64,000 nucleotides of DNA from JAABQG01 sp963726365 (GTDB lineage: Bacteria > Pseudomonadota > Gammaproteobacteria > Burkholderiales > Burkholderiaceae_C). The stretch is from contig CAVSCI010000012.1 in the NCBI GenBank assembly GCA_963726365.1, forward strand, positions 62,001-126,000, in the 5' to 3' direction. Of the stretch, positions 46,170 through 55,742 are shown piece by piece; position 1 is the stretch's first letter; each line of letters starts with the position of its first letter. The position numbers were made by a program, and so were the translations under genes. The notes beneath the pieces are model-generated. The model searched no databases, had not been told where the DNA came from, and worked only from the letters and a program-made list of their open reading frames with translations.

Positions 46170-46742
46170 TCAGGCGGCTTCCAGGTCGTCGGCCAGCAGC
46201 ATCTGGGGCACGATCACGAAGCGGTAGGCCAGCGCCTCGCCGGGCTCACGCACCAGCACCCAGATCAGGTCGAAGCGCTCGTCCGGCCAGTGCTTGGGCA
46301 CCTCTTCCTGATTCACGATCGGAAAGTGGCGCACGATCTTGGCCATCGTGCCGTGATGCCAGACCACCAGCGCGTTTTCAGGCCGACCGAGTACCTCCTC
46401 GACCAGTTCGGCTTCGTTGCCGTGGGTATGGCCGTCCTCGATGGCGAGTTTCAGTCGCTGGGCCGTCGGCGCTGCCGTGTGGATCTCGCGCTTGCTCCTG
46501 GCTTCCTCGGTGGGGCGGGTGGCGATGACGCGACCCGGGCGCACGATGTGCGGATGCGCGCGTGACGGTGCATGGGCGAACAGGCCGGCCAGCGCGCCGG
46601 CGCGCGTCCAGCCCAGCACCGACAGCGAGTGCCCGTCGTGCTCGCCGTGATGGTTGACGCCATGGGGTTTGGTGCCTTCGCCGGGCTTCTCGCCGTGGCG
46701 CACGAACATGATCACTTCGGGTGCGTCGTTTGCGTTGGACAT
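46170..46742 (-). CDS. Histidine phosphatase superfamily protein
   Basis: A 190-residue protein starting MSNANDAPEVIMFVRHGEKP; the RHGE motif carries the phosphorylated histidine. LSVLGWTRAGALAGLF follows, as in the phosphoglycerate mutase-like branch. The second catalytic histidine is probably in VVWHHGTMAKI. The substrate is unknown, as for most of these small phosphatases. The frame is open further upstream, but the ATG at 46742 begins the conserved region. Confidence 0.83.
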   Translation of the reverse strand: MSNANDAPEVIMFVRHGEKPGEGTKPHGVNHHGEHDGHSLSVLGWTRAGALAGLFAHAPSRAHPHIVRPGRVIATRPTEEARSKREIHTAAPTAQRLKLAIEDGHTHGNEAELVEEVLGRPENALVVWHHGTMAKIVRHFPIVNQEEVPKHWPDERFDLIWVLVREPGEALAYRFVIVPQMLLADDLEAA

Positions 46743-46810
46743 GTCAGGATCTGCCGGTTGGGATTGCGAGATGAACACCCCGCCACGCTGGCGCAAGGCC
46801 GGCGCGCCGG

Positions 46811-46842
46811 GGCGGCTTGCGGCAAGTTTACGACAAGCCGCC
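46811..46842. repeat. Inverted repeat between phosphatase and ClpP-like gene
   Basis: GGCGGCTTG (46811-46819) and CAAGCCGCC (46834-46842) form a nine-base stem with a 14-base loop. It lies in the gap between two minus-strand genes; no T tract follows, so a terminator role is uncertain. Confidence 0.45.
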
Positions 46843-46913
46843 AGCGCAAACAGGCCTTGCCGGCGGCGGGAACCGGCCCTCGCAGCATCCCGGTCCCGAT
46901 GCAGCAAGAGGCG

Positions 46914-47603
46914 TTACAGCCGCATCGCCGCCGGCAACCTGAGCGCCACGGTGCGGGCATCGGTCACCACGCCCAGGCTCAGCGCGTTCTGTCCCGGGTA
47001 GCGCCTGCAAGCCACGGCCCGGGCGCGAAGCGACGGACAAAAACGTGCATCCCGCTCGTCAACCCGCGTGCGCTGCAACTCCGGAATCAACAGAAACCCT
47101 GAAGCGTCATTCAGGCCGTACAGCGCCTCCTTGAGAACGCCCGCGTCCATCTTTTCACCCAGCTGCTTTCGGTAGAACGCAGCGATCTGGACGCCGGCCT
47201 CGGGGAGCAACATTCGCGTGGCGCCATCGTGAGCGCCATGAATGCCGATCAGCGTCATACGGGGCGGGTGGCCCGAACCAAACTGCCGTCGCGTGCCCGC
47301 CACGAACAACAGCGAGCAACTGGACAGACAACGGCCCGATACCACCGTGTCGAGCTTCGCATCACGCACCATTTCTGCGACACGCAATGCCGTCCACAGG
47401 TTGCCGCCCGGCGAGTTGACCAGAATCAACCGGGACAAACCGGGCCTTTGAAGCTGCGCCCGGAAGGCCGCAAAGTCGGCTTCAACGATGGTGCCCTTCG
47501 CATACAGGTCCGCGCCGGTGCGTTCGAGTTGCATCGCCAGGCCCGACGGCGTTGCCAGCACGCTGAACAGCCCGCACAGTGCAAGCCCAAGCCTCCGACG
47601 CAT
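46914..47603 (-). CDS. Secreted ClpP/crotonase-fold protein (COG3904-like)
   Basis: A 229-residue protein with a signal peptide (MRRRLGLALCGLFSVLATPSGLA). The mature part resembles predicted periplasmic ClpP-like proteins: LSRLILVNSPGGNLWTALRVAE carries the oxyanion-hole-like SPGG, and GRCLSSCSLLFVAGTRR contains the position of the catalytic Ser between two cysteines. Then GIHGAHDG could supply a histidine. Members of this group are of unknown function; the SSC segment is typical of them. Start at the ATG at 47603, just after a weak RBS. Confidence 0.75.
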   Translation of the reverse strand: MRRRLGLALCGLFSVLATPSGLAMQLERTGADLYAKGTIVEADFAAFRAQLQRPGLSRLILVNSPGGNLWTALRVAEMVRDAKLDTVVSGRCLSSCSLLFVAGTRRQFGSGHPPRMTLIGIHGAHDGATRMLLPEAGVQIAAFYRKQLGEKMDAGVLKEALYGLNDASGFLLIPELQRTRVDERDARFCPSLRARAVACRRYPGQNALSLGVVTDARTVALRLPAAMRL

Positions 47604-47778
47604 GGCGTCCTCCTGTCCGTTCTGGCAATCCTGCCACAATTCAGGCGCCGCCCTCCTTGGCGCTTGTGCGGCCCAAAGTCCGGGTCGGGGCTCGCCGGTG
47701 CCGGATCGCACCGTGCATCTGCAGACCGCGCTTGAAAACCTGCCCCGCTTGCCGGGCCCGACCTGATCAGGAGCAGAT

Positions 47779-48387
47779 TTGGCATCAAGAACCCTGAGGG
47801 CCGTTTCGGCCGCAGTCGCCATCGTCGTCGTGTTCGCCGTGGCGGGCTACTGGTACTGGTCGCCCTTCATCGTGATCCGGCAGATGCAGGCCGCGGTCCA
47901 GGCCGGGGACGCAGAGGCTTTCAGCCAGCATGTGGACTACCCCCTGCTTCGCGAGAGCCTGACGGCACAGATTGCCGAAAAAATCGGTGTCGGGGCGGGC
48001 AAGGCCGGGGACGCTGCAGGCGGTCTGGCGGCCTCCGCATCCATCCTGGGCATCGCGCTGTTGCGTCCGCTGGTGGACGCGCTGGTGCGCCCGCGGGTCG
48101 TGATGCGGGCGATGCAGGCGGGCTACCTGGGTCCGAAGTCCGCGGCACCCGGCAAGCCTTTGCCGAAAGCCGGCGACAAGCCTGATGAAGTCTCCGGTTC
48201 CGGTTCCAGGCCCCATCAGCGCCACTGGACCTACGAGAGAATCGACGTCGATCAGCTGGTCGCACAGGCCGTCGACCCGGCCAATCCGCAGGAGAAGCCC
48301 GAGGACCGGCTCGTGCTGGTTTTCCAGCGCAGTGGCTTTGCCGACTGGAAGCTGACCGACATCCGTGTTCCGGCGTTGAGCAGGTAG
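47779..48387 (+). CDS. DUF2939 domain-containing protein
   Basis: A 202-residue protein with an N-terminal membrane segment (VSAAVAIVVVFAVAGYWYWS) and the DUF2939 domain (SPFIVIRQMQAAVQAGDAEAF, YPLLRESLTAQI). The C-terminal part includes HWTYERIDVDQLVAQA and LVLVFQRSGFADWKLTDIRVP. DUF2939 proteins are periplasmic or membrane-attached with no known role. The start is a TTG at 47779, supported by AGGAG five bases upstream. Divergent from the ClpP-like gene. Confidence 0.88.
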   Translation: MASRTLRAVSAAVAIVVVFAVAGYWYWSPFIVIRQMQAAVQAGDAEAFSQHVDYPLLRESLTAQIAEKIGVGAGKAGDAAGGLAASASILGIALLRPLVDALVRPRVVMRAMQAGYLGPKSAAPGKPLPKAGDKPDEVSGSGSRPHQRHWTYERIDVDQLVAQAVDPANPQEKPEDRLVLVFQRSGFADWKLTDIRVPALSR

Positions 48388-48438
48388 CATGGCGAGGTTG
48401 GCGGAAGTTGTGAGGCCGTTTTTCAGGTAGCCTGCACC

Positions 48439-48900
48439 ATGACTGATCCTGATTCTTCGAGCGTCCCTTGCTGGGTCGTCTATTGCGACGGCAGCGCGAT
48501 GCCGAACCCTGGCCGCATGGGCATCGGCGCGGTGATCATCGAACCCAATGGCGCCCGTCACACCCTCTCGCAGGCGACCCACTCGAAAGGCTGCAACAAC
48601 GAAGCCGAGCTGACGGCCCTGCTGGCAGCCCTTCGCGAGCTGCGGAATCGCGGCGCGACAGCGCTGCTCGCCTATTGCGACAACAGCGTCGTGGTGGAGC
48701 AACTCGGTGACGGGATGACGAAGCCGATCGCACGCCTGGCCTCGCTGTTCGACGAGACCCGTGCATTGCTGAAAACATTCGACCACGCAAAGCTGCAGTG
48801 GATACCGCGCCACCGCAATGGCGAAGCCGATGAACTGGCCCGGGCGGCCCTCGGAATCCCGCCAAAGCGCGTTGTGAAGCCACCGCCGGGCGCGCGCTAG
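48439..48900 (+). CDS. RNase H-like protein (RnhA family, reverse transcriptase-like)
   Basis: A 153-residue protein of the RNase HI fold. Catalytic acids are Asp17 (VVYCDGSAMPNPG), Glu55 (NNEAELTALLAAL), Asp81 (AYCDNSVVVEQL) and Asp131 (HRNGEADELARAA). It resembles the RNase HI-like group annotated reverse-transcriptase-like, distinct from canonical RnhA, which has a basic protrusion that is missing here. It may cleave RNA in RNA-DNA hybrids. It follows the DUF2939 gene by 51 bp. Confidence 0.86.
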   Translation: MTDPDSSSVPCWVVYCDGSAMPNPGRMGIGAVIIEPNGARHTLSQATHSKGCNNEAELTALLAALRELRNRGATALLAYCDNSVVVEQLGDGMTKPIARLASLFDETRALLKTFDHAKLQWIPRHRNGEADELARAALGIPPKRVVKPPPGAR

Positions 48901-48972
48901 CTCCGGACGGCGCGATGCGGGCGCACCGACGGCAAGCGGTGGCGGGCGGGTCGGGCGTGACCCGGCGGTCGC

Positions 48973-49580
48973 TCAGGCGCGGGAGGCGCCGTCCAGCCGG
49001 GTGTTGCGCAACAGCTTCACCAGTTCCGGCGCCTGCAGCACACGGATGTTGTTCTCTTTGGCAAAACGCGCGGCCTGCGGGGTCACGTCCCCCAGCGCCA
49101 CGACGATGCCGTCGCGCGCTTCGGCCTGCCCGATGGCCGCTTGCAACTCTCGCAGCGGCTCCACCCCCAGGCTGGCAGCCTTCCAGCGCTTGCCGCTGAC
49201 CAGCGTGGTCGCGCCAGCCTTGTGGATCGCGAAGTCCGCGCCGTCCGACTCGCGCCCGTGGCGCCGGTTCACGGTGTAGCCCTCCTTGAGCCAGGCATCT
49301 TCCAGCGCCGCGGAGAAATTCCGCCAGGACAGGGCGCCTGCGGCCTGCAGCGTCTGCTGCACGCGCGCCGCACTGGGCTCGTGCATCTGCCTTCGCGCGG
49401 CCATGACGGCGATCACCAGGAAAGGGAAGCCGCCCATGGCGCCGAACCAGAACATCTCAGCCGGCAGGGCGAGTCTGGAAATCAGCGCGATCACGCCGGC
49501 CAGCGCCAGGCTGATCCACCACGGCGAGCGCAGCAGGATCGCAAACAGCGACTTCTCGGCCATGCGGAACTTCGGGAGCT

Positions 49581-49584
<4 letters not shown>
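48973..49584 (-). CDS. Membrane-anchored Mrr-like restriction endonuclease domain protein
   Basis: A 203-residue protein with two N-terminal hydrophobic segments (PWWISLALAGVIALISRLAL and MFWFGAMGGFPFLVIAVMA) followed by an Mrr_cat-like domain: WRNFSAALEDAWLKEGYTVNR, then GADFAIHKAGATTLVSGKRWKAA. The usual QCKRW / SCKRW is SGKRW here. The Asp, and the Lys of the (D/E)xK nuclease core, are kept. A membrane-anchored role in DNA degradation has been proposed for such proteins, but the activity is not established. The gene start (49584) overlaps the lolD stop by 4 bp. Confidence 0.8.
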
Positions 49585-50367
<783 letters not shown>

Positions 50368-50375
<8 letters not shown>

Positions 50376-51624
50376 AACGCAGCGCCTCCGCCGGGTTCAC
50401 GCGGCTGGCGCGCCAGCTGGGGTAGATCGTGGCCAGGAAGGCCAGCACCAGCGAGATGATGGCAATCGGCATGATGTCGCTGCGCTGGGGGTCGCTCGGC
50501 ATGTGGTTGATGAGGTAGATCTCCTTGGGCAGGAAACTGGCGTGCAGCAGGTTTTCGAGCGCCGGCACGATCACGTCGATGTTGAAGGCCACGCCCAGGC
50601 CGAGCAGCAGGCCGGCCAGCGTGCCGATCACGCCGACCATCGCGCCCTGCACCACGAAGATGCCCATGATGCTTTGCGGGCTGGCCCCCAGCGTGCGCAG
50701 GATGGCAATGTCGGCGCGCTTGTCGGTCACTGTCATGACCAGCGTGCTGACGAGGTTGAACGCCGCCACCGCGACGATCAGCGTCAGGATGATGAACATC
50801 ATGCGTTTTTCCAGCTGCACGGCGGCAAACCAGGTGCGGTTCTGGCGCGTCCAGTCGCGAATCAGCAGGTCGCCCGACAGGCTGGCCGCCAGCTGGTCGG
50901 CCACCGTGCGCGCCTGGTGCAGGTCGCGCAGCTTCAGCCGCACGCCGCTGGGGCCTTCGAGCCGGAAGATCTTGGCGGCATCGTCCTGGTGCATCATCAC
51001 CAGCGCCGAGTCGTACTCGTAGTGGCCCGAGTTGAAGGTGCCGACCACGGTCATCTGCTTGAGGCGCGGCACCACGCCGGCCGGCGTCACCTGGCCGCTC
51101 GGGGCGATCAGCGTGACCGGATCGCCCACCCGCACGCCCAGGCTGCGCGCCAGGTCGATCCCCAGCACCACGCCAAAGCCGCCGGGCACCAGGCGCGCCA
51201 GGCCGGTGCTTTTCAGCTCCACCGCGAGATCGGTCACGCCGGGCTCCAGCACCGGGTCGATGCCGCGCACCAGCGTGCCCTTCATGTCCTCGCCGCGCGC
51301 CAGCAGGGCCTGCGTGGCGATGAACGGCGCGGCGGCAATCACGTTCGGGTTGGCGCGGACCTCGGCCAGCGTCTGGTCCAGGTCGGGCAGGGCCGCACCG
51401 CCCTGCGCATAGATCTCGATATGCGAGACCACGCCCAGCATGCGGTCGCGCACTTCTCTCTGGAAGCCGTTCATCACCGACAGGACGATGATGAGCGCGG
51501 CCACGCCCAATGCAATGCCCAGCATGGAGACGCCCGAGATGAAGGAAATGAAACCGTTGCGCCGGGTCGCGCGCCCGGCCCGGGTGTAACGCCAGCCGAG
51601 AATCAGTTCATAGGGAATTTGCAT
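50368..51624 (-). CDS. lolC: Lipoprotein-releasing ABC transporter permease LolC/LolE
   Basis: A 418-residue permease with one N-terminal membrane segment (FISFISGVSMLGIALGVAALIIVLSVMNGFQREV, written here in overlapping parts), a periplasmic domain, and three C-terminal membrane segments (MMFIILTLIVAVAAFNLVSTL, IMGIFVVQGAMVGVIGTLAG, IMPIAIISLVLAFLATIYPS). This is the LolC/E/F layout, and the tail ends VNPAEALRYE as in LolC/E. It partners LolD, whose start overlaps its stop by 8 bp. A single permease gene is present, so it may be a LolF-like homodimer as in many beta-proteobacteria. Start at the ATG at 51624. Confidence 0.93.
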
Positions 51625-51703
51625 GGGCCGATCGGGAATGGAAACAGGGGGGGATTGTGGCATTGGAGCCGGTCCGGGCCGGCCATCCCGGACAATACCG
51701 CCC

Positions 51704-52657
51704 ATGGCCGACCCCATTCACCTGCTGATTCCCTTTGCGGCGGGCAGCGCACCCGCCGCCCGGGACGCGCTGGCCGCGCTGCGCTTGCCCCGTTTGCAGG
51801 CTCTGCTGGACCGGCTGCAGGCGGCGCCCGCCGAAAGCGTTGACGAAATGGCCCCCGAGCCGCCCCACGAGCGGGCGCTGGCCCGCATCCTGGGCCTGGA
51901 CGCCGGGCCCGGCCGCACGCCGTGGGCGGCGCACCAGCTTCGCCAGGGCGGCGGCGCACCCGGACTGGACGCCTGGGCCTGGATCTCACCGTGCCACTGG
52001 AAAGTCGGCATGGACCAGGTGCTGATGCAAGACCCGTCGGCACTGAACCTCACCGAGGATCACTCGCGCACGTTGTTGGCGGCGATGGCGCCTTTTTTCG
52101 CCGAAGACGGCCTTGAACTGCGCTTCGATGCGACCGGCCGCTGGCTGGCGCGCGGCGAGCTTTTTCGCGAACTGACCACGGCATCGATCGACCGTGTCAG
52201 TGGCCGCGACGTTGCGGCCTGGATGCCCGAGTCGCCCCAGGCGCGCACGCTGCACCGCCTGCAAAGCGAGATGCAGATGCTGCTCTACACCCACCCGGTG
52301 AATGACGAGCGCGCCGGACAGGGCCTGGCGCCGGTCAATTCGTTCTGGGTCAGCGGCGCCGGCGCGCTGAATGGCGATGCCCCGCCGCCCACCGAGCCGC
52401 CCTTCAGGTGGCCACCGACCTGCGCGACGCCGCGCTGCGCCAGGACTGGGCCGCCTGGGCGCAGGCCTGGCAGCAGCTGGACGCCACGCACTGTGCAGCG
52501 CTGCTGACGGCCCTGGAGCGCGGCCAGGCGGTGCGGCTCACGCTGTGCGGCGAGCGCGCATTCCAGACCTTCGAAGCCGCGCCGCAGGGCTTTTTCCAGA
52601 AGATTTCAAGGTTTTTTGGCACGTATCCCAGCGTCAGAGCGTCTGAGTTCGCTATGA
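51704..52657 (+). CDS. Hypothetical protein upstream of recJ (frameshifted)
   Basis: A protein of about 317 residues starting MADPIHLLIPFAAGSAPAAR. It has AWAWISPCHWKVGMDQVLMQDP and MQMLLYTHPVNDERAGQGLAPVNSFW, a pattern I associate with uncharacterised proteins (some annotated phosphoglycerate-mutase-like) that precede recJ in related bacteria. The frame breaks near 52401 (after PPPTEPP), consistent with one missing base, and resumes QVATDLRDAALRQDWAAW. A run of six T at 52612 appears to hold one extra base, which abolishes the expected stop: with five T the tail becomes KISRFLARIPASERLSSL and ends in TGA overlapping the recJ ATG by 4 bp. No function is assigned. Confidence 0.75.
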
Positions 52658-54462
52658 AATTTACAGTCCGCGACATCCCCCCCCGCGCCGCCTGGGCGCT
52701 GGAGCAGGCCGGCGTGCACCCCTTGCTGGCGCGACTGTTTGCCGCGCGCGGGGTCAGCACCAGGGACGAACTGGACGACGGCCTGGCGCGCCTGCTGCCG
52801 CCCTCGGGCCTGAAAGGTGCGGCTGAGGCCGCCGTGCTGCTGGCCGACGCCATCGCCGCAAACAAGCGCCTGTGCATCGTGGCCGACTACGACTGCGACG
52901 GCGCCACCGCCTGCGCCGTCGGCCATCCGCGGCCTGCGCGCGCTCGGCGCGCAGACACGTCGGCTACATCGTGCCCGACCGCGTGGTCGATGGCTACGGC
53001 CTGACCGCCGCCGATCGCGCGGCGCGTCAAGGACAGCGGCGCCGACGTGCTGATCACCGTGGACAACGGCATCGGCAGCATCGAAGGCGTGGCCGAAGCG
53101 CGCGCGCTCGGCCTGCAGGTGCTGGTGACCGACCACCACCTGCCGGCGGCCGCCCCGCCGCCGGGCCGCCCCAAGGCAGGGGCAGCCCCCTCGGGGGGCA
53201 GCGAGGACACGCCAGTGCCGAGCGTGGGGGCTTTACAGCTTCCCGACGCCGACGTCATCGTCAACCCGAACCAGCCCGGCTGCCTGTTCGAGAGCAAATC
53301 CATCGCCGGCGTCGGCGTGATGTTCTACGTGCTGCTGGCGCTGCGCGCGGAACTGCGTCGGCGAGGCGCATTTGACGCCGCCACACAACCCAAGCTGGAC
53401 GCCCTGCTCCCTCTGGTCGCTTTGGGCACGGTGGCCGACGTGGTAAAGCTCGACGCCAACAACCGCCGCCTCGTCGCGCAGGGCCTCAGGCGCGTGCGCG
53501 CCGGCGCCCTGCCGGCGGGCATGGCCGCGCTGTTCACCGCCGCTGCGCGCAAGGCGAATGTGGCCACGACCTTCGACTTCGGCTTTGCCCTGGGCCCGCG
53601 CATCAACGCCGCCGGGCGCCTGTCGGACATGACGCTGGGCATCGAATGCCTGCTGACCGATGATGCGGGCCGCGCGGACGAGCTGGCGCGATTGCTGGAC
53701 GGCATCAACCGCGAACGCCGCGAGATCGAGGGCGGGATGCGCGACCAGGCCTTCCTGATCGCCGAGTCGCTGCTGGCCGGGGGCGTCAATGGCGATATCG
53801 AGGCGCCGCCCGCCCTGTGCGTGTTCGACCCCGGGTTCCACGAAGGTGTGGTCGGCATCGTCGCCTCGCGGCTGAAGGACAAGCTGCACCGCCCGACTTT
53901 CGTGTTTGCCGCGAGCGCCGCGCCGGGCAAGGACCATGAACTCAAGGGCTCGGGCCGCTCGATCGCCGGCTTTCACCTGCGCGATGCGCTGGACCTGGTC
54001 GCCAAGCGCCATCCCGGCGTGCTGCTGCGCTTTGGTGGCCACGCCATGGCAGCGGGTTGCACGATTGCAGCGGACCAGTTCGAGGTGTTCAACACCGCGC
54101 TGAGCCAGGTCGCCCGCGAATGGCTGGACGCCGCCACCCTGACGCGCCGGCTCGAGACCGACGGCCCGCTGGCCCCCGAGTACCGCCGCACCGACCTGGT
54201 GGACACGCTGCACCGCGAGGTCTGGGGCCAGGGCTTTGCCGCGCCCACGTTCAGCGAAGAGGTCGAAGTGGTCTCGCAGCGCCTGGTCGGGGAGAAGCAC
54301 CTTTCGCTCAAGCTCAAGCACCAGGGCCAGCCGGTGGACGCCATCTGGTTCGGCCACACCGACCCGCTGCCGGCCCGCGTGAAACTGGCCTTCCGGCTCG
54401 ATGCGGACGAGTGGCAGGGCCTGCGGCGCGTGCGGTTTCTGGTGGAAGGTGCGGAACTCTAG
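52654..54462 (+). CDS. recJ: Single-stranded-DNA-specific exonuclease RecJ (three frameshifts, in-frame repeat insertion)
   Basis: A 5'-3' ssDNA exonuclease acting in recombination and mismatch repair. DHH-family motifs are VADYDCDGATA (motif I), ITVDNGIGS, VTDHHLPA (the DHH motif), and later GFHLRDALD and FGGHAMAAGCTI of the DHHA1 domain. Three single-base insertions, near 52921, 52955 and 53013, break the frame; corrected, they give AIRGLRALGAQ-HVGYIVPDRVVDGYGL and RRVKDSGADVLITVDNG. Total length is a multiple of three. Between DHHLPAA and LQLPDADVIVNPNQPGC lies about 26 residues of PPPGRPKAGAAPSGGSED-type sequence, coded by copy C of the GC-rich repeat, kept in frame. Confidence 0.92.
53155..53233. 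repeat. GC-rich dispersed palindromic repeat, copy C (within recJ)
   Basis: The core GCCCCCTCGGGGGGC at 53185-53199 is flanked by GCCGGGCCGCCCCAAGGC on the left and GCCGAGCGTGGGGGCTTTACA on the right. It matches copies A and B. It is read in frame within recJ, between the DHH motif and the LPDADVIVNPNQPG segment. Confidence 0.88.
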
Positions 54463-54486
54463 GTTTTCGCAATCAGAACGGCATCG

Positions 54487-54550
54487 ACCCAGCGTCGCCA
54501 GGTCACGACCAGCTATTGAAACAGTAGCGGCTCAGGGCTTGACACCCGTG
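54487..54550. repeat. Palindromic dispersed repeat, GCTATTG type, copy 3
   Basis: GCTATTGAAACAGTAGCGG (from 54512), CTTGACA and CCGTG resemble the GCTATTGATTCAATAG elements at 33475 and 41405, preceded by GACCCAGCGTC. It lies in the 69-bp gap between the recJ and coaD ends and extends into the coaD stop region. Confidence 0.55.
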
Positions 54551-55032
54551 CGCGCCTTTTCCTGCAGCCGTACCAGCACATGCGGCGAGACGAACTTGTT
54601 GACCTCGCCGCCGAGCAGCGCAATTTCGCGCACGAAGGTGCTGCTGATGAACTGGAACTTGTCGCCCGGCGTGAGGAAGACCGTTTCCACATCGGGCATC
54701 AGGGCGCGGTTCATGCCGGCGAGCTGGAACTCGTAGTCGAAGTCGGTCACGGCGCGCAGGCCCCGCACCATGGCCTTGCCGCCCCGCGCGACGACGAAGT
54801 CGCGCACCAGCCCCGAGAAACTCTCCACCGTGACCTGCGGGTAGCGTTTCACCGACTCGCGCGCCATCTCGATGCGGTCGTCCAGGCTGAACAGCGCCTT
54901 CTTGTGATAACCCGCTGCCACCGCCACGATCACGCGGTCAAACAACTGGCAGGCGCGGCGCACCACGTCTTCATGGCCCAGGGTCATGGGGTCAAAGGTG
55001 CCGGGATAGACGGCGAGCACGCTGCAGGTCAT
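54532..55032 (-). CDS. coaD: Pantetheine-phosphate adenylyltransferase
   Basis: A 166-residue enzyme for the penultimate step of coenzyme A synthesis, transferring AMP to 4'-phosphopantetheine. The nucleotidyltransferase motif is VYPGTFDPMTLGHEDVV, with the TxGH site at residues 17-20, and the second motif ISSTFVRE. MVRGLRAVTDFDYEFQLAGMN is typical of CoaD. Start at the ATG at 55032 (MTCSVLAVYPG). It lies downstream of rsmD on the same strand, the common rsmD-coaD pair. Confidence 0.97.
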   Translation of the reverse strand: MTCSVLAVYPGTFDPMTLGHEDVVRRACQLFDRVIVAVAAGYHKKALFSLDDRIEMARESVKRYPQVTVESFSGLVRDFVVARGGKAMVRGLRAVTDFDYEFQLAGMNRALMPDVETVFLTPGDKFQFISSTFVREIALLGGEVNKFVSPHVLVRLQEKARTGVKP

Positions 55033-55087
55033 GGGGAACTCTCCTCGTTTGGGCGGGATGATACGGCGGGCAGCGAAAGATGCGAAA

Positions 55088-55708
55088 TCAGGCCAGGCGC
55101 ACCAGCAGGTGCGCGTGCACCGCGCCGGCCTTGAGGTGGCGGTGCAGTCGCAACCCAAACGGCTGCAACGCCTCGTCCGTCCAGGCACTGGGCGCCTCGA
55201 GGTAGATGAAACCTTCCGGCGATGCGGCATGTGCTGCGGCGGCGAGGGCTTTTTCAAACAGCGGCGAGTCGAACGGCGGGTCGAGGAATATCAGCTCCAG
55301 CGTGCCGGGCGTGGCCTTCTTCAGCGCCATCACCCCGTCACCGCGCTGGACATGGACCGCCGTGGCACCGAGCCGGGTCTTGAGCGTCATGAGCTGCGTG
55401 ACCAGCGCGGCATCGTGCTCCAGCATCAGCACCTGCGCGGCGCCGCGAGAGGCGGCCTCGAAGCCCAGCACGCCAGTGCCGGCAAAGGCGTCCAGGCAGC
55501 GCCAGCCGCTCAGGTCCTGCCCCAGCCAGTTGAACAGGGTCTCGCGAACGCGGTCGGGGGTGGGCCGAAGACCGGGCCGGTCGGCGACCTTGAGCCGGGT
55601 GCGCTTCCACAACCCGCCAATGATGCGGATCTCGTGCGAAGGGTGGCCTTCCAGGCGACGCGGCTTCGCTGGCGCTGGCGCAGGGGTGTCGGGGATCTGG
55701 TTTCTCAT
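55088..55708 (-). CDS. rsmD: 16S rRNA (guanine(966)-N(2))-methyltransferase RsmD
   Basis: A 206-residue SAM-dependent methyltransferase. The family start is IRIIGGLWKRTRLKV, then RPTPDRVRETLFNWL, the SAM motif CLDAFAGTGVLGFEAASRGA, and the catalytic IFLDPPFDSPLFEKAL. It methylates G966 in 16S rRNA. It precedes coaD by 55 bp. The first about 25 residues (MRNQIPDTPAPAPAKPRR) are variable. Confidence 0.95.
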   Translation of the reverse strand: MRNQIPDTPAPAPAKPRRLEGHPSHEIRIIGGLWKRTRLKVADRPGLRPTPDRVRETLFNWLGQDLSGWRCLDAFAGTGVLGFEAASRGAAQVLMLEHDAALVTQLMTLKTRLGATAVHVQRGDGVMALKKATPGTLELIFLDPPFDSPLFEKALAAAAHAASPEGFIYLEAPSAWTDEALQPFGLRLHRHLKAGAVHAHLLVRLA

Positions 55709-55742
55709 GCCGCGAGCTTAAACGGGATGACGGTGCAGGGCA

